Of a stretch of DNA of 64,000 nucleotides, positions 9,394 to 20,195 are shown piece by piece. This DNA comes from Candidatus Scatomonas pullistercoris (GTDB taxonomy: Bacteria; Bacillota; Clostridia; Lachnospirales; Lachnospiraceae), in assembly GCA_018713515.1 (NCBI GenBank), contig DVOO01000030.1:110552-174551 (forward strand), in the 5' to 3' direction. How positions within the stretch are numbered: the stretch's first letter is position 1; the number at the start of each line of letters is the position of its first letter. The notes beneath the pieces are model-generated. The model was not told the origin of the DNA. It saw only the letters and a program-made list of their open reading frames with translations, and ran no database searches. The position numbers and the translations under genes were made by a program.

Positions 9394-12300
9394 ATGCCAG
9401 AAACAGTAAATAAAGAAACTACTTACCAGCCGATGACCTTTGACGCCATCAAAATCGGCCTGGCCTCCCCGGAGAAAATCCGGGAATGGTCCCACGGCGA
9501 AGTAAAGAAGCCGGAGACCATCAATTACAGGACGCTGAAGCCGGAAAAGGATGGATTGTTCTGTGAGAGGATTTTCGGGCCCTCCAAGGACTGGGAATGC
9601 CACTGCGGAAAATATAAAAAAATCCGCTACAAAGGTGTGATCTGCGACCGCTGCGGTGTGGAGGTTACCAAATCCTCTGTCCGCAGAGAGAGAATGGGAC
9701 ACATTGAACTGGCCGCCCCGGTTTCCCACATCTGGTATTTTAAGGGAATTCCCTCCCGGATGGGCCTGATCCTTGACCTGTCCCCCAGGACGCTGGAGAA
9801 GGTGCTTTATTTTGCCAGCTATATTGTCCTGGACGGAGGAGATACCAGACTCCAGTATAAGCAGGTTCTTTCTGAGAAGGAGTACCAGGACGCCAGGGAA
9901 CAGTACGGAGACGCCTTCCGGGTCGGCATGGGAGCGGAAGCCATCAAGGAGCTTCTGTGCGCCATTGATCTGGAGAAGGAGTCGGAGGAGCTGCGCACGG
10001 CCCTGAAGGAGTCCACCGGACAGAAGAGAGCCCGTATTATCAAACGTATGGAAGTCGTGGAGGCATTCCGGGAATCCGGGAACCGTCCGGAATGGATGAT
10101 CATGGACGCGATTCCCGTCATCCCGCCGGATCTGCGCCCCATGGTGCAGCTGGACGGCGGCCGGTTCGCCACCTCTGATCTGAATGATCTGTACAGAAGG
10201 ATTATCAACCGGAACAACCGTCTGAAAAGACTTCTGGAGCTGGGAGCCCCGGATATTATTGTGCGGAATGAAAAGCGCATGCTGCAGGAGGCCGTGGATG
10301 CGCTTATCGATAACGGCCGCCGTGGCCGTCCCGTAACCGGACCCGGAAACCGGGCGCTGAAGTCGCTGTCCGATATGCTGAAGGGTAAATCCGGACGTTT
10401 CCGTCAGAATCTGCTGGGAAAACGTGTGGATTATTCCGGACGTTCCGTTATCGTTGTGGGCCCGGAGCTGAAGATTTATCAGTGCGGTCTGCCCAAGGAG
10501 ATGGCCATCGAGCTGTTTAAGCCCTTTGTTATGAAGGAGCTGGTGGCCAACGGGACTGCCCACAATATTAAAAATGCAAAGAAAATGGTGGAGAAACTCC
10601 AGACGGAGGTATGGGATGTGCTGGAGGATGTGATCAAGGAGCATCCGGTGATGCTGAACCGGGCGCCTACCCTTCACCGTCTGGGTATCCAGGCTTTTGA
10701 GCCGATCCTGGTTGAGGGCAAGGCCATCAAGCTGCATCCCCTGGTATGTACAGCCTTTAATGCCGACTTCGACGGTGACCAGATGGCCGTACATCTGCCG
10801 CTGTCTGTGGAAGCCCAGGCGGAATGCCGGTTTATGCTGCTCTCCCCCAACAATCTTCTGAAGCCTTCGGACGGCGGTCCGGTGGCGGTTCCTTCTCAGG
10901 ACATGGTTCTGGGTATTTACTACCTGACCCAGGAGAGACCTGGAGCAAAGGGAGAGGGAAGCTTTTTCAAAAATGTAAATGAGGCGATTCTGGCCTACGA
11001 GAACGGATATATCACCCTGCAGTCCAGTATCCATGTGCGCTGCCAGGGGACAGACGTCCAGGGGAATCCCCTCACGGAGAATATTACCTCCACCCTCGGA
11101 AGATTTCTTTTCAATGAGATCCTGCCTCAGGATCTGGGCTTTGTAGACAGGAGTGTTCCCGGCAACGAGCTGAAGCTGGAGGTTGACTTCCTGGTGGCCA
11201 AGAAGCAGCTGAAGCAGATTCTGGAGAAGGTCATCAACACCCACGGGGCCACTAAGACGGCCGAGGTGCTGGATGATATCAAGGCAATGGGCTACAAGTA
11301 TTCCACCAGGGCGGCCATGACGGTATCCATTTCTGATATGACCGTGCCGCCGCAGAAGCCGGAGCTGATCGCCAGAGCGCAGGATACGGTAGATAAGATT
11401 ACCCGCAACTATAAGCGCGGTCTGATCACAGATGAAGAACGCTACAAAGAAGTGGTAGAGACCTGGAAAGAGACGGATGATGAACTGACGCACGCCCTGC
11501 TTTCCGGTTTGGACAAATACAACAACATCTTTATGATGGCTGATTCCGGAGCCCGTGGTTCTGACAAGCAGATCAAGCAGCTGGCCGGCATGCGCGGACT
11601 GATGGCAGATACCACCGGACATACGATTGAGCTGCCCATCAAGTCCAATTTCCGAGAGGGTCTGGATGTACTGGAATACTTCATGTCCGCCCACGGAGCC
11701 AGAAAGGGTCTGTCCGACACGGCTCTGCGTACGGCAGATTCCGGTTACCTGACCCGCCGTATGGTGGATGTTTCTCAGGATCTGATCATTCGGGAGACAG
11801 ACTGCCGCAGGGACGGGGAAGAGATCCCGGGCATGTATGTGGAGGAATTTGCGGACGGAAAGGAAGAGATCGAATCCCTGCAGGAGCGTATTACCGGAAG
11901 GTTCTCCTGCGAGACGATTACCGATAAGGACGGAAATGTGATTGTAAAAGCAAATCACATGATCACCCCCAAGCGCGCAGCGCGGATCATCCAGGAAGGC
12001 GTGGACGCCAACGGAAATCCTCTGACGAAAGTAAAGATCCGTACAATCCTTACCTGCCGTTCCAGGATCGGTATCTGTGCCAAGTGCTACGGAGCCAATA
12101 TGGCCACTGGAGAGGCAGTCCAGGTAGGCGAGTCTGTAGGAATTATCGCAGCCCAGTCTATCGGTGAGCCCGGTACGCAGCTGACCATGCGTACCTTCCA
12201 TACCGGCGGCGTGGCCGGCGGCGATATCACCCAGGGTCTTCCCCGTGTAGAGGAGCTTTTTGAGGCCCGTAAGCCTAAGGGACTTGCAATTATTACGGAA

Positions 12301-13110
12301 ATCAAGGGTGTAGCCACTATCAAAGACACCAAGAAGAAGAGAGAGATTACCGTCACCGATGAGGAGGAAGGCGTATCCAAGACATACCTCATCCCCTATG
12401 GTTCCCGAATCAAGATTCAGGACGGCGCCGTGCTGGAAGCCGGCGATGAGCTGACAGAGGGAAGTGTGAATCCCCATGATATTCTGCGGATCAAAGGCGT
12501 TAAAGATGTACAGAACTACATGCTGCGGGAGGTGCAGAGAGTTTACCGGCTGCAGGGTGTTGAGATCAGCGATAAGCATATTGAAGTCATTGTCCGCCAG
12601 ATGCTGAAAAAGGTGAGGATTGAGGAGAGCGGAGATACGGACTTCCTGCCGGGTACGATGGTCAATGTTCTGGACTATGAGGATGTAAATAAACAGATGG
12701 AGGCGGAAGGCAAACAGCCGGCGGAGGGCAAGCAGATTCTGCTGGGTATCACCAAAGCTTCCCTGGCTACGGATTCCTTCCTGTCCGCCGCATCCTTCCA
12801 GGAGACCACAAAGGTTCTGACAGAAGCGGCAATTAAAGGAAAGGTAGACCATCTGATCGGTCTGAAGGAGAATGTTCTGATCGGAAAACTGATCCCGGCC
12901 GGAACAGGAATGAAATGCTACAGCAACATACAGCTGGATACAGATTTTCCGGAGGAGCAGCTGGAAGAAACGGCGGAAGAGCCGGAGGAACTGGCTGAGC
13001 CGGAAGAGGACGAGGAAGAGGAAATCCTTGAGCTGGATGAGGGCCTGGGCGAAGAAACCGAAGAGACAGACGGACAAGAATCTGAAGAACCGGGAGAGCC
13101 GGAAGAATAA
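9394..13110 (+). CDS. rpoC: RNA polymerase beta' subunit
   Basis: 1238 residues from the ATG at 9394 (GAAAGGGG seven bases upstream); an in-frame ATG at 9376 is inside that ribosome-site region. The N-terminal zinc finger ([24 protein letters not shown]), the Mg-binding [12 protein letters not shown] and the second Cys cluster ([15 protein letters not shown]) are all visible. The tail from about residue 1190 is almost entirely Glu/Pro/Asp, unusually acidic but seen in some Clostridia. It is co-transcribed with rpoB. The genes that usually follow (rpsL-rpsG-fusA-tuf) lie about 47 kb further right. Confidence 0.98.
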   Translation: MPETVNKETTYQPMTFDAIKIGLASPEKIREWSHGEVKKPETINYRTLKPEKDGLFCERIFGPSKDWECHCGKYKKIRYKGVICDRCGVEVTKSSVRRERMGHIELAAPVSHIWYFKGIPSRMGLILDLSPRTLEKVLYFASYIVLDGGDTRLQYKQVLSEKEYQDAREQYGDAFRVGMGAEAIKELLCAIDLEKESEELRTALKESTGQKRARIIKRMEVVEAFRESGNRPEWMIMDAIPVIPPDLRPMVQLDGGRFATSDLNDLYRRIINRNNRLKRLLELGAPDIIVRNEKRMLQEAVDALIDNGRRGRPVTGPGNRALKSLSDMLKGKSGRFRQNLLGKRVDYSGRSVIVVGPELKIYQCGLPKEMAIELFKPFVMKELVANGTAHNIKNAKKMVEKLQTEVWDVLEDVIKEHPVMLNRAPTLHRLGIQAFEPILVEGKAIKLHPLVCTAFNADFDGDQMAVHLPLSVEAQAECRFMLLSPNNLLKPSDGGPVAVPSQDMVLGIYYLTQERPGAKGEGSFFKNVNEAILAYENGYITLQSSIHVRCQGTDVQGNPLTENITSTLGRFLFNEILPQDLGFVDRSVPGNELKLEVDFLVAKKQLKQILEKVINTHGATKTAEVLDDIKAMGYKYSTRAAMTVSISDMTVPPQKPELIARAQDTVDKITRNYKRGLITDEERYKEVVETWKETDDELTHALLSGLDKYNNIFMMADSGARGSDKQIKQLAGMRGLMADTTGHTIELPIKSNFREGLDVLEYFMSAHGARKGLSDTALRTADSGYLTRRMVDVSQDLIIRETDCRRDGEEIPGMYVEEFADGKEEIESLQERITGRFSCETITDKDGNVIVKANHMITPKRAARIIQEGVDANGNPLTKVKIRTILTCRSRIGICAKCYGANMATGEAVQVGESVGIIAAQSIGEPGTQLTMRTFHTGGVAGGDITQGLPRVEELFEARKPKGLAIITEIKGVATIKDTKKKREITVTDEEEGVSKTYLIPYGSRIKIQDGAVLEAGDELTEGSVNPHDILRIKGVKDVQNYMLREVQRVYRLQGVEISDKHIEVIVRQMLKKVRIEESGDTDFLPGTMVNVLDYEDVNKQMEAEGKQPAEGKQILLGITKASLATDSFLSAASFQETTKVLTEAAIKGKVDHLIGLKENVLIGKLIPAGTGMKCYSNIQLDTDFPEEQLEETAEEPEELAEPEEDEEEEILELDEGLGEETEETDGQESEEPGEPEE

Positions 13111-13115
13111 AAAGG

Positions 13116-13152
13116 CAGAGAAGGCTGTTGCAGTACGCAATGGCCTTCTCTG
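13116..13152 (+). terminator. Hairpin after rpoC
   Basis: CAGAGAAGGC (13116-13125) pairs perfectly with GCCTTCTCTG (13143-13152) around a 17-base loop. There is no T-run, so it may attenuate or protect the rpoBC transcript rather than stop it; the next gene starts 17 bases later. Confidence 0.45.
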
Positions 13153-13169
13153 GCATAGAGGGAGGGAAT

Positions 13170-13766
13170 ATGAAGCGAGTACCTGCTATTTTGGCGATCA
13201 TCATTGGAATTCTGGATGCGGCTCTGGCGGTGGGAATTGTACTGCTGCTGGTGCAGCCTGGCGGAAGCGGCGGTGAATCAGCGGCGGTGATTTCAGAAAG
13301 CTTTGAGGACAATTCGGAATCCTACGGGGATGCTGCCCCGTCATCTGCCTACACAAGAATTATCCGGGCAGAGGCGGGAAATACGTCCGCGTCCTCCAAT
13401 GAACCAATACCTACGCTGACGCCTACGCCCAGCCCTTCGGCCTCGGAGACCGTGGAGGGGATGCCTGACAGCGATTTTATTTTTCCGTACAGTTCCACAA
13501 GACAGATCACGGAGGCGGAAATGAATCAGAAGCTTACGGATAAGAGTACATCCCAGAGGGCAATTAATGAAATTTATGCGCGCCACGGTTATCTCTTCCA
13601 TGAAGACAAAAATCCGGTGGATTACGCGTATTTCAACAGCAAATCCTGGTATCAGGCACTGCCCAAGATTGACAGCCAGGAAACAGTGCGCAGTCAGTTT
13701 AATGATACGGAAATTGCCAATGTAGACGCTCTGATTGCGTATCAGAATGCCCGGAACTGGGGCTGA
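13170..13766 (+). CDS. YARHG-domain membrane-anchored protein
   Basis: 198 residues. A single N-terminal membrane helix (about residues 6-28, ILAIIIGILDAALAVGIVLL) is followed by a Ser/Thr/Pro-rich low-complexity linker, then a C-terminal YARHG domain (INEIYARHGYLF at about residue 132). YARHG domains are extracellular and occur in clostridial envelope proteins; their ligand is not established. The start is the ATG at 13170 after GGAGGG. The stop TGA shares its last base with a possible ATG of the next gene, so the two are coupled. It lies just downstream of rpoC and may be read from rpoBC transcripts. Confidence 0.8.
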   Translation: MKRVPAILAIIIGILDAALAVGIVLLLVQPGGSGGESAAVISESFEDNSESYGDAAPSSAYTRIIRAEAGNTSASSNEPIPTLTPTPSPSASETVEGMPDSDFIFPYSSTRQITEAEMNQKLTDKSTSQRAINEIYARHGYLFHEDKNPVDYAYFNSKSWYQALPKIDSQETVRSQFNDTEIANVDALIAYQNARNWG

Positions 13767-13780
13767 TGGGGGGTGAAAAA

Positions 13781-15058
13781 ATGTATTGTTCAAAATGCGG
13801 CAGACAGAATCCGGACGGGCAAAGATTCTGCCAGTACTGCGGGGCGCCGCTGGCCGCCCCGGCCGGCCGGGAATTTCCGGACCGGAGGACACCCGGGAAA
13901 AAGGTGAAAAAACAGAGCTTTCGGATGAAGCCGGTTTACTGGATTCTGATCGCGGAAATAGCGCTGGCGGCCGTGGGCATATTTTTCGGAATCCGGCTTC
14001 TGGGAGAGCGTTTCAGTGCCCGCCGGGTGGTTGAAGTTTATGCGCAGGCTCTGGAGGAGCGGGACTGGGGAACGGCTTATGACTGTCTGAATATGGAAGG
14101 AGAAACGGGCCTTTCCCGGGAAGAATATATAGCTGCCCAGGAGGCCGCGGCCCCTGTGCAGATAGAGCAGTCGACAGTATCGGAAGTATCCGATGCGGCA
14201 TCGGACTACTGGCGGGAAGTGAGCCGGCAGATGGGCATTACCTGGGAGGAAAGCGCCCAGGATGACAGCGTGGAGATGGAAATCCGCAGCCTGGTAAACG
14301 GCGATATGCAGAGCCGGACCGTTACAGTCATTCCTGTTGGGAAAAAGTGGTTTTTCTTTGACGAATGGAAGATCGTCCCGTATAATATGTATGGGGAAGA
14401 GGTAGAGATCCGCATTCCGAAAAACGCTTCGCTGATCATGAACGGGACAGAGCTGGATACCAGCGCGCTGGAGCATGCCGGTGAAAACAGTGAAGACTCC
14501 GGTTACGACAGTTATATCCTGCCCCACGTTTTTTACGGAGGCTATCAGATTCAGATCCTGCAGGAGGGAATGGAAACCTGGAGCAGGCTGGTGGAATACA
14601 GCGGCGGCAGCAGTGACTTTGATTTTTCGGATGTTTATCTGATGCCCACCCAGGAGACAGTGGATACACTTCTCGGGCAGTACGGGGAAATCAGTCAGGC
14701 ATATTTTACGGCGGCCATGAGCGGAGAAAGTTTTCAGACCCTGGAAGCCTACTTTACCCGTGAAGCCCTGGAAGAAGGCAGCATAGAAAATGAATTTGAC
14801 GAGGTCCGGGAGAATACATACAGCAGTTCTGAAGGAAACGGCTGCCTGGCTGTGGAAATATCTGCCATGGAGGGCAGAGCGGTATCGCCGGAAGAATATT
14901 ATGACGCCCGGCCGGGCGATGTAGTTCTGGATATCACGGGCACAGTAACCACCACCAATGTCTACGGTTCCTCGGGACCGCGCGAAACAAGCGAGGAAAC
15001 CCGGTGGCAGGCCTGCTTCCGCAGGGAAGACAACGCCTGGAAACTCCTCGCAATGTAG
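13781..15058 (+). CDS. Zinc-ribbon membrane protein, extracellular domain unassigned
   Basis: 425 residues. The N-terminus is a zinc ribbon (CSKCGRQNPDGQRFCQYCG), followed by a basic linker, one membrane helix (about residues 52-72) and a large outside domain. Within the outer part, IPKNASLIMNGTEL and VFYGGYQIQIL suggest a small beta-domain like those of TcaA-type zinc-ribbon proteins, a weak resemblance. The start is the ATG at 13781 with GGGGGGTG five bases before it; an ATG at 13766 overlaps the preceding stop. It probably works with the YARHG protein at the envelope. Function unknown. Confidence 0.75.
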   Translation: MYCSKCGRQNPDGQRFCQYCGAPLAAPAGREFPDRRTPGKKVKKQSFRMKPVYWILIAEIALAAVGIFFGIRLLGERFSARRVVEVYAQALEERDWGTAYDCLNMEGETGLSREEYIAAQEAAAPVQIEQSTVSEVSDAASDYWREVSRQMGITWEESAQDDSVEMEIRSLVNGDMQSRTVTVIPVGKKWFFFDEWKIVPYNMYGEEVEIRIPKNASLIMNGTELDTSALEHAGENSEDSGYDSYILPHVFYGGYQIQILQEGMETWSRLVEYSGGSSDFDFSDVYLMPTQETVDTLLGQYGEISQAYFTAAMSGESFQTLEAYFTREALEEGSIENEFDEVRENTYSSSEGNGCLAVEISAMEGRAVSPEEYYDARPGDVVLDITGTVTTTNVYGSSGPRETSEETRWQACFRREDNAWKLLAM

Positions 15059-15121
15059 GGATATCAGGTTTCGCGGGGCAGGGTCTCCGGACAGATAAAT
15101 TTTGAAACGAGAGAACAGAAG

Positions 15122-16255
15122 ATGAGCAGGGAAACGATCAGAATGAGGCGCCGCAGACGGCGCAGGGCTGCGCGGATCCGCCGTGGGATCCGCGTGGGGA
15201 TGTTTGCATGTCTGGTTTTAATAGAAGCGAGTGTGGGTTCGGCAATTATGGGTGCCAGGGGGGCGCGGCAGGAGGCGGATACAGAGCAACAGCAGATTGC
15301 GGCCGCTCCGGTGATGCTTCAGATGCCGGAGAAGGAGGACGGCTCTGGGCGGGCCGGTCAGGCTCTCCGAACCGGGCGGAAGACACTGGTACAGACCCTT
15401 TCCGGATGGCAGCAGGACAGTCAGGGATGGTGGTATGCCTGTGATGAGACAACCAATTATATCAATGGATGGGCCACCATCGACGGGAAAAATTATCACT
15501 TTGACCGGGAGGGCTACCGGGATACGGGCTGGACAGCCATAGGCGGGGAAGGCTGCTATTTTGACGAGGAAGGTATTTATGACCCGGACGCGGACAGTTC
15601 CATGCTGATCGCGCTGACCTTCGATGACGGGCCCAGTAAGTATACGGGAAGGCTGCTGGATCTTCTGGAAAATACAGGGGCGAAGGCTACGTTCTTTATG
15701 CTGGGCAGACAGGTGGAGAAGTACGGAGCGGAAACCATTTCAAGGATGAACGAGCTGGGCTGCGTGATCGGAAGTCATTCTTACGATCATACGAATCTGA
15801 AGGAAGCCGGCGCGGATACGGCGCGGCAGCAGTTTGAACAGACGGATGCGCTGATTGCCCAGTACAATAATGGAGAGGGAGCCCAGGTGATCCGTTTCCC
15901 CTATGGAGAGTATACAAAGGAGCTTGCGGCGGATACCGGAAGAGCCTGTATATTCTGGGATGTGGATTCCATGGACTGGGACAGTCAGGATGCGCAGGCC
16001 ATCAAAGAAAAGGTCAGCAGCTCCATTGACGGCGGAGATATTATTCTCATGCATGATATTTACGAGTCAACGGTGGCGGCCTGTGAAGAACTGATTCCTC
16101 AGCTGCAGGCCCAGGGATATCAGATGGTTACCATAGAAGAACTGGCCGCGGCCAATGGCTATGAGCTGAAGCCGGGCGTTACATATTTCGGCTTTACAGA
16201 CTTCGAGAAGGAGCGGGGAACCGTAACGGATGAAGGACGGGAGGCGCCGCAGTAA
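15122..16255 (+). CDS. Polysaccharide deacetylase with cell-wall-binding repeats
   Basis: 377 residues. A very basic N-terminus (about 13 Arg in 22 residues) precedes a signal-anchor helix. Residues about 98-158 hold WYACDETTNYINGWATIDG-type repeats like choline/cell-wall-binding motifs. The NodB domain follows: TFDDGP (catalytic and metal Asp), SHSYDH (metal His pair), RFPYGEY and the terminal ILMHDIYE (catalytic His). This family removes N- or O-acetyl groups from peptidoglycan or other glycans, often giving lysozyme resistance. The substrate is inferred. It forms a same-strand envelope cluster with the two genes before it and overlaps no gene if the next starts at 16281. Confidence 0.87.
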   Translation: MSRETIRMRRRRRRRAARIRRGIRVGMFACLVLIEASVGSAIMGARGARQEADTEQQQIAAAPVMLQMPEKEDGSGRAGQALRTGRKTLVQTLSGWQQDSQGWWYACDETTNYINGWATIDGKNYHFDREGYRDTGWTAIGGEGCYFDEEGIYDPDADSSMLIALTFDDGPSKYTGRLLDLLENTGAKATFFMLGRQVEKYGAETISRMNELGCVIGSHSYDHTNLKEAGADTARQQFEQTDALIAQYNNGEGAQVIRFPYGEYTKELAADTGRACIFWDVDSMDWDSQDAQAIKEKVSSSIDGGDIILMHDIYESTVAACEELIPQLQAQGYQMVTIEELAAANGYELKPGVTYFGFTDFEKERGTVTDEGREAPQ

Positions 16256-16280
16256 GCGGCAGAGTGCGGAGGAATTTACA

Positions 16281-16703
16281 GTGGAATATCGAAGATTTGA
16301 TCAGACGGTTATAGCCCGCATCGACAGGGGAGAAGAAATTCTGGAACAGGTTGAAAAAATTGCCGCCAGAGAGCAGATTAAGCTTGCCTCTGTCCAGGCG
16401 CTGGGCGCCATCGACAGTTTTACGACCGGTGTATTTAAGACGCAGGAGAAGAAATATCTTTCCAATGATTTTGAGGGAAGCTTTGAGATTGTTTCCCTGA
16501 CCGGGACGATTAATACCATGGACGGCAAATTTTACAGCCACCTGCACATCAGCGCGGGAAACGAAAAGGGAGAGGTATTTGGCGGCCATCTGAACCGGGC
16601 AAGGGTAAGCGCCACCTGTGAGATGGTTATCCGCATCATCGACGGCAGGGTGGACCGCTGCTTTGATGAAGAAATAGGTCTGAACTTATTTAAGTTTTTC
16701 TGA
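16281..16703 (+). CDS. PPC/DUF296 domain protein
   Basis: 140 residues from a GTG at 16281, chosen because GGAGG sits 8 bases upstream and family members begin MEYRRFD-like. An in-frame ATG at 16230 overlaps the deacetylase gene. The conserved PPC core is visible: GAIDSFTTGVF, SLTGTI and SHLHISAG with its His residues, then GEVFGGHL. Stand-alone bacterial PPC proteins form trimers and are often annotated as DNA-binding from the plant AT-hook relatives; their biochemical role is not settled. It ends at a bidirectional terminator facing typA. Confidence 0.82.
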   Translation: MEYRRFDQTVIARIDRGEEILEQVEKIAAREQIKLASVQALGAIDSFTTGVFKTQEKKYLSNDFEGSFEIVSLTGTINTMDGKFYSHLHISAGNEKGEVFGGHLNRARVSATCEMVIRIIDGRVDRCFDEEIGLNLFKFF

Positions 16704-16735
16704 TCCCGCCGCTCTGACAGGATCTGCATAAGAAG

Positions 16736-16772
16736 AGGAGATGGAAACCGCTGGTTTCCATCTCCTTTTTTC
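16736..16772. terminator. Bidirectional terminator between convergent genes
   Basis: A 14-bp perfect stem (16736-16749 with 16753-16766) with a 3-base loop and a run of T on the + strand. It serves the PPC gene and, read the other way, typA. Confidence 0.9.
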
Positions 16773-16781
16773 TCTAACTGG

Positions 16782-18611
16782 TTATTTTTTCATGGCCTCT
16801 CTTTTCCTCAGCCGGGAATCCAGGATCCGTTTCCGGATACGGAGACTCTTGGGAGTCACTTCCAGGAGTTCGTCTTTATCGATGAATTCCAGGGCCTCCT
16901 CCAGAGAAAGAATTTTCGGCGGCGTCAGAGTCAGGGCCTCGTCCGCGGAGGAAGAACGGGTGTTGGTCAGATGTTTGGTCTTGCAGACGTTCAGCTCAAT
17001 ATCCTCTGCCTTTCCGTTCTGTCCGATGACCATACCGCCGTAGACCTTTTCACCGGGGCCGATGAAGAGCGTGCCCCGCTGCTGCGCGGAAAACAGGCCG
17101 TAGGTTACGGATTCCCCTGATTCAAAGGCGATGAGAGAACCCTGCTTCCGGTACTGGATATCTCCCTTGTAGGGAGCGTAGCCGTCGAAAATCGTGTTCA
17201 GAATTCCGGTGCCTTTGGTCATGGTCAGAAAATTACCCCGGAAGCCGATGAGACCTCTGGCCGGAATGGAAAATTCAAGACGGGAATTGCCGTCGCTGCC
17301 CAGGCTCATGCCCTGCAGTTCACCTTTTCGTTCGCTGAGACGCTGGATCACCGTGCCGGAAAATTCCTCCGGTACATCCACATAAGCCAGTTCCATGGGT
17401 TCCAGAAGCTTGCCGCGCTCATCTCTCTGATAGATGACCTCAGCCTTGCTGACAGCAAATTCATATCCTTCCCGGCGCATGTTCTCAATCAGAACAGAGA
17501 GGTGAAGCTCACCCCGTCCGGATACCTTAAAGCAGTCAGCCGAGTCAGTTTCTTCCACACGAAGGCTCACATCCGTGTTCAGCTCCCGGAACAGGCGGTC
17601 GCGGATATGGCGGGAGGTTACATATTTGCCCTCCTGACCGGCCAGGGGGGAATCGTTAACCAGGAAATTCATGGAGATCGTGGGCTCTGAGATTTTCTGG
17701 AAGGGAATCGGTTCGGGATTCTCCGGATCGCAGAGGGTATCGCCAATGTGAATATCCGCAATGCCGGAAACAGCCACGATGGAACCGATGTTGGCTTCGC
17801 TTACCTCTACCTTTTTCAGACCGTCAAACTCATAGAGCTTGCTGATCTTTACCTTCTTCTTCTTATCCGGGTCGTGATGGTTCATGAGCATGACTTCCTG
17901 GTTGACAGCGATCCTTCCGTTGTCTACCTTGCCCACGCCGATGCGGCCCACATATTCATTGTAGTCAATGGTGCTGATGAGCACCTGGGTTCCGGCGTCC
18001 GGATCTCCCTCCGGAGCCGGGATATACTGCAGAATGGCCTCGAAAAGAGGCGTCATGTCCTGCGGCGTATCATTCAGATCCGCCACAGCAGTTCCCTGTT
18101 TGGCAGAGGCGTACAGGAAGGGACAGTCCAGCTGCTCATCGGAGGCATCGAGATCCATCAGCAGTTCCAGCACCTCATCCACCACCTCCGCGGGACGCGC
18201 CTCCGGCCGGTCGATTTTATTGATGCAGACGATTACCTTCAGATCCAGCTCCAGGGCCTTTTTCAGGACAAATTTTGTCTGAGGCATGGCGCCCTCAAAG
18301 GCGTCCACCAGAAGAATAACGCCGTTAACCATTTTCAGAACACGTTCCACCTCACCGCCGAAATCCGCGTGCCCCGGTGTATCAATAATGTTTATTTTTG
18401 TTCCTTTATAGAAAACAGCGGTATTTTTGGAAAGAATGGTAATGCCCCGCTCCCGCTCAATGTCGTTGGAGTCCATAACTCGCTCCTGGACCTCCTGATT
18501 TTCGCGGAATACACCGCTCTGTTTCAGAAGACTGTCTACCAGGGTGGTTTTGCCGTGATCTACATGAGCGATAATGGCGACATTTCGAATATCTTCTCTC
18601 TTTATTCTCAT
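16782..18611 (-). CDS. typA: GTP-binding protein TypA/BipA
   Basis: 609 residues, normal length. It is a translational GTPase of the EF-G family that binds ribosomes and helps 50S assembly under stress and cold. G motifs: AHVDHGKTT (G1), DTPGHAD (G3), NKID (G4); the BipA-specific C-terminal region includes [11 protein letters not shown]. The start is the ATG at 18611 with AAAGGA nine bases before it; an ATG eight codons earlier has no ribosome site. It is read convergently with the PPC gene and shares its terminator. Confidence 0.95.
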   Translation of the reverse strand: MRIKREDIRNVAIIAHVDHGKTTLVDSLLKQSGVFRENQEVQERVMDSNDIERERGITILSKNTAVFYKGTKINIIDTPGHADFGGEVERVLKMVNGVILLVDAFEGAMPQTKFVLKKALELDLKVIVCINKIDRPEARPAEVVDEVLELLMDLDASDEQLDCPFLYASAKQGTAVADLNDTPQDMTPLFEAILQYIPAPEGDPDAGTQVLISTIDYNEYVGRIGVGKVDNGRIAVNQEVMLMNHHDPDKKKKVKISKLYEFDGLKKVEVSEANIGSIVAVSGIADIHIGDTLCDPENPEPIPFQKISEPTISMNFLVNDSPLAGQEGKYVTSRHIRDRLFRELNTDVSLRVEETDSADCFKVSGRGELHLSVLIENMRREGYEFAVSKAEVIYQRDERGKLLEPMELAYVDVPEEFSGTVIQRLSERKGELQGMSLGSDGNSRLEFSIPARGLIGFRGNFLTMTKGTGILNTIFDGYAPYKGDIQYRKQGSLIAFESGESVTYGLFSAQQRGTLFIGPGEKVYGGMVIGQNGKAEDIELNVCKTKHLTNTRSSSADEALTLTPPKILSLEEALEFIDKDELLEVTPKSLRIRKRILDSRLRKREAMKK

Positions 18612-18732
18612 GACAGTATTCCTTTCAAAACACACAAAATTTTACAGAGTTTCCGGATGCCGCGGACTTCTGTCCCGGCACTAAAAACTGAGTATACCAT
18701 ACTTTTGCGGATTTGTGTAGCCCTGAAATAGG

Positions 18733-19152
18733 TCACAGCGGATTTCCGCATCTGGTGCAGAAACGGCTTCCCGGCTCCGCGGGCTTTCCGCAGGCGCTGC
18801 AGTAAACGGCGTTCTGCAGGGCGGGAGAAGCAGCCGGAAGAGCGGCAATACCGGCTGCCATCTGTTCCAGGACCTGCCGGAGCACGGTCTTCAGAGGCTT
18901 GGCCACAAATCCGTTCAGGTCTGACTCACCGGTGATGGCATCGTGAAGCCAGGCGGACAGATAGACTTCTCCGGGCTGGAAATGAACGGAAATACGCTGC
19001 CCCTTGATCATAACCCCGTCATTTTTACCCCAGATCCGCTCAGTGGGGGTGCTCCTGTCGGTGTAGCCCAGACGGGGAAGTTCTACGGACAGAAACTGAA
19101 GGACGCTGTCTCTGCTGGCGTTTGTGCGGACTGTAAGAATGGTTCTTGACAT
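18733..19152 (-). CDS. Small zinc-ribbon protein
   Basis: 139 residues. The N-terminal ~110 residues are a basic alpha/beta domain (SRTILTVRTNASRDSVLQFL) that I do not recognise. The C-terminus is a zinc ribbon with two CxxC pairs (CSACGKPAEPGSRFCTRCG). The start is the ATG at 19152 after AGGAGG. It is divergent from the OB-fold gene at 19328. Function unknown; the ribbon suggests a protein or nucleic-acid interaction role. Confidence 0.75.
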   Translation of the reverse strand: MSRTILTVRTNASRDSVLQFLSVELPRLGYTDRSTPTERIWGKNDGVMIKGQRISVHFQPGEVYLSAWLHDAITGESDLNGFVAKPLKTVLRQVLEQMAAGIAALPAASPALQNAVYCSACGKPAEPGSRFCTRCGNPL

Positions 19153-19327
19153 AACGGTTACCTCCTGGAATATAGATTCGCATTTCTGCGGGGGATCCTG
19201 TACTTTCTTTATCCTTGTAGCTTTTTCCGTAAAAATGTACAAGAAAAAAACTGGTTCTATTTTCCGGGAAAACCACATACATATGATATAGACCAAATAC
19301 CAACCAGAGGAAAGGGGAACTACATTC

Positions 19328-19951
19328 ATGGCAGATAAGATTATTGAAAACAACCAGGTGTCCATTATGGGACAGATCGTTTCACCATTTACATTCAGTC
19401 ATCAGGTTTACGGGGAGGGATTCTACCTGATCGAGGTGCTGGTGAAACGGCTCAGCGACTCGGAGGACAGGATTCCGGTGATGATCTCGGAACGCCTCAT
19501 CGATGTGACGCAGGATTATGAAGGGGAGTACATTCAGGTCTATGGACAATTCCGCTCCTATAACCGGCATGAGGAAAAAAAGAACCGGCTGGTTCTGTCC
19601 GTATTCGCCCGGGAAGTGAGCTTTGTGGAAGAAGAGGATGACTCCGTCAAATCCAACCAGATTTTTCTGGACGGGTACATATGCAAGCCTCCCGTCTACC
19701 GAAAGACGCCCCTGGGGCGGGAAATCGCGGATCTTTTGATTGCGGTCAACCGGCCCTACGGGAAATCCGACTACATTCCCTGCATCTGCTGGGGAAGAAA
19801 CGCCCGATACGCCTCGGCCTTCGCCGTGGGCGGCCATGTGCTGATCTGGGGAAGAATACAGAGCAGAGAATATATAAAACGCCTGAGTGAGACGGAATCT
19901 GAAAAGCGTACCGCCTATGAGGTGTCCGTCAGTAAACTGGAGTACCTGTGA
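19328..19951 (+). CDS. Single-stranded DNA-binding-like protein, two OB-type halves
   Basis: 207 residues after GGAAAGGGG. Both halves have OB-fold-like openings: NQVSIMGQIVSPFTFS (residues about 9-24) and NQIFLDGYICKPPVYRKTPL (about 110-129). The latter continues ADLLIAVNRPYGKSDYIPC and ICWGRNARYA, very like SSB. Canonical SSB has one OB fold and an acidic tail ending in DIPF; this protein lacks that tail, so it is a paralogue rather than the main replication SSB. It likely binds single-stranded DNA; a role in repair or uptake would be a guess. Confidence 0.75.
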   Translation: MADKIIENNQVSIMGQIVSPFTFSHQVYGEGFYLIEVLVKRLSDSEDRIPVMISERLIDVTQDYEGEYIQVYGQFRSYNRHEEKKNRLVLSVFAREVSFVEEEDDSVKSNQIFLDGYICKPPVYRKTPLGREIADLLIAVNRPYGKSDYIPCICWGRNARYASAFAVGGHVLIWGRIQSREYIKRLSETESEKRTAYEVSVSKLEYL

Positions 19952-19957
19952 GAATTC

Positions 19958-19986
19958 TTGACAAGGCACTGCATTGATGCTATAGT
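19958..19986 (+). promoter_or_regulatory. Promoter of the lysine-riboswitch leader
   Basis: TTGACA at 19958-19963, 17-base spacer, TATAGT at 19981-19986. Transcription would start just before the riboswitch. Confidence 0.85.
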
Positions 19987-19994
19987 AAGAAAAA

Positions 19995-20162
19995 GTAGAT
20001 AGAGGTTGCATGTTTCAAGAGTAGGCAGACGGATGCGCCAGACGCAGGGGAAGGCTGCCGAAAGGGGAAGATGCCGAAAGGAGCGGATTTCTGGGACCGG
20101 CTTCTTGGGCATAAGGTGAAGAACCTTATGACTGTCATCGCAAGATGGAGAGCTATCTGATA
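19995..20162 (+). ncRNA. Lysine riboswitch (L-box) aptamer
   Basis: The conserved L-box landmarks occur in order: AGATAGAGGTTGCA at the start, TTCAAGAGTA, GAAGGCTGCCGAAAGG, GATGCCGAAAGG, ACTGTCATCGCA and GGAGAGCTATCT at the end. P1 is formed by AGATAG (19997-20002) with CTATCT (20153-20158). It precedes dapA, the first committed step to lysine and diaminopimelate, exactly the expected context. Lysine binding should favour the terminator at 20196 and lower dapA-dapB expression. Confidence 0.93.
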
Positions 20163-20195
20163 TATGCTTACTGTATTCTATGTACGGTGTATATT

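Noticed and set aside
9367..13140. 1257-codon open frame antisense to rpoC
   Set aside because: Same reason: low stop frequency opposite a strongly biased gene; the translation is low-complexity and matches no family.
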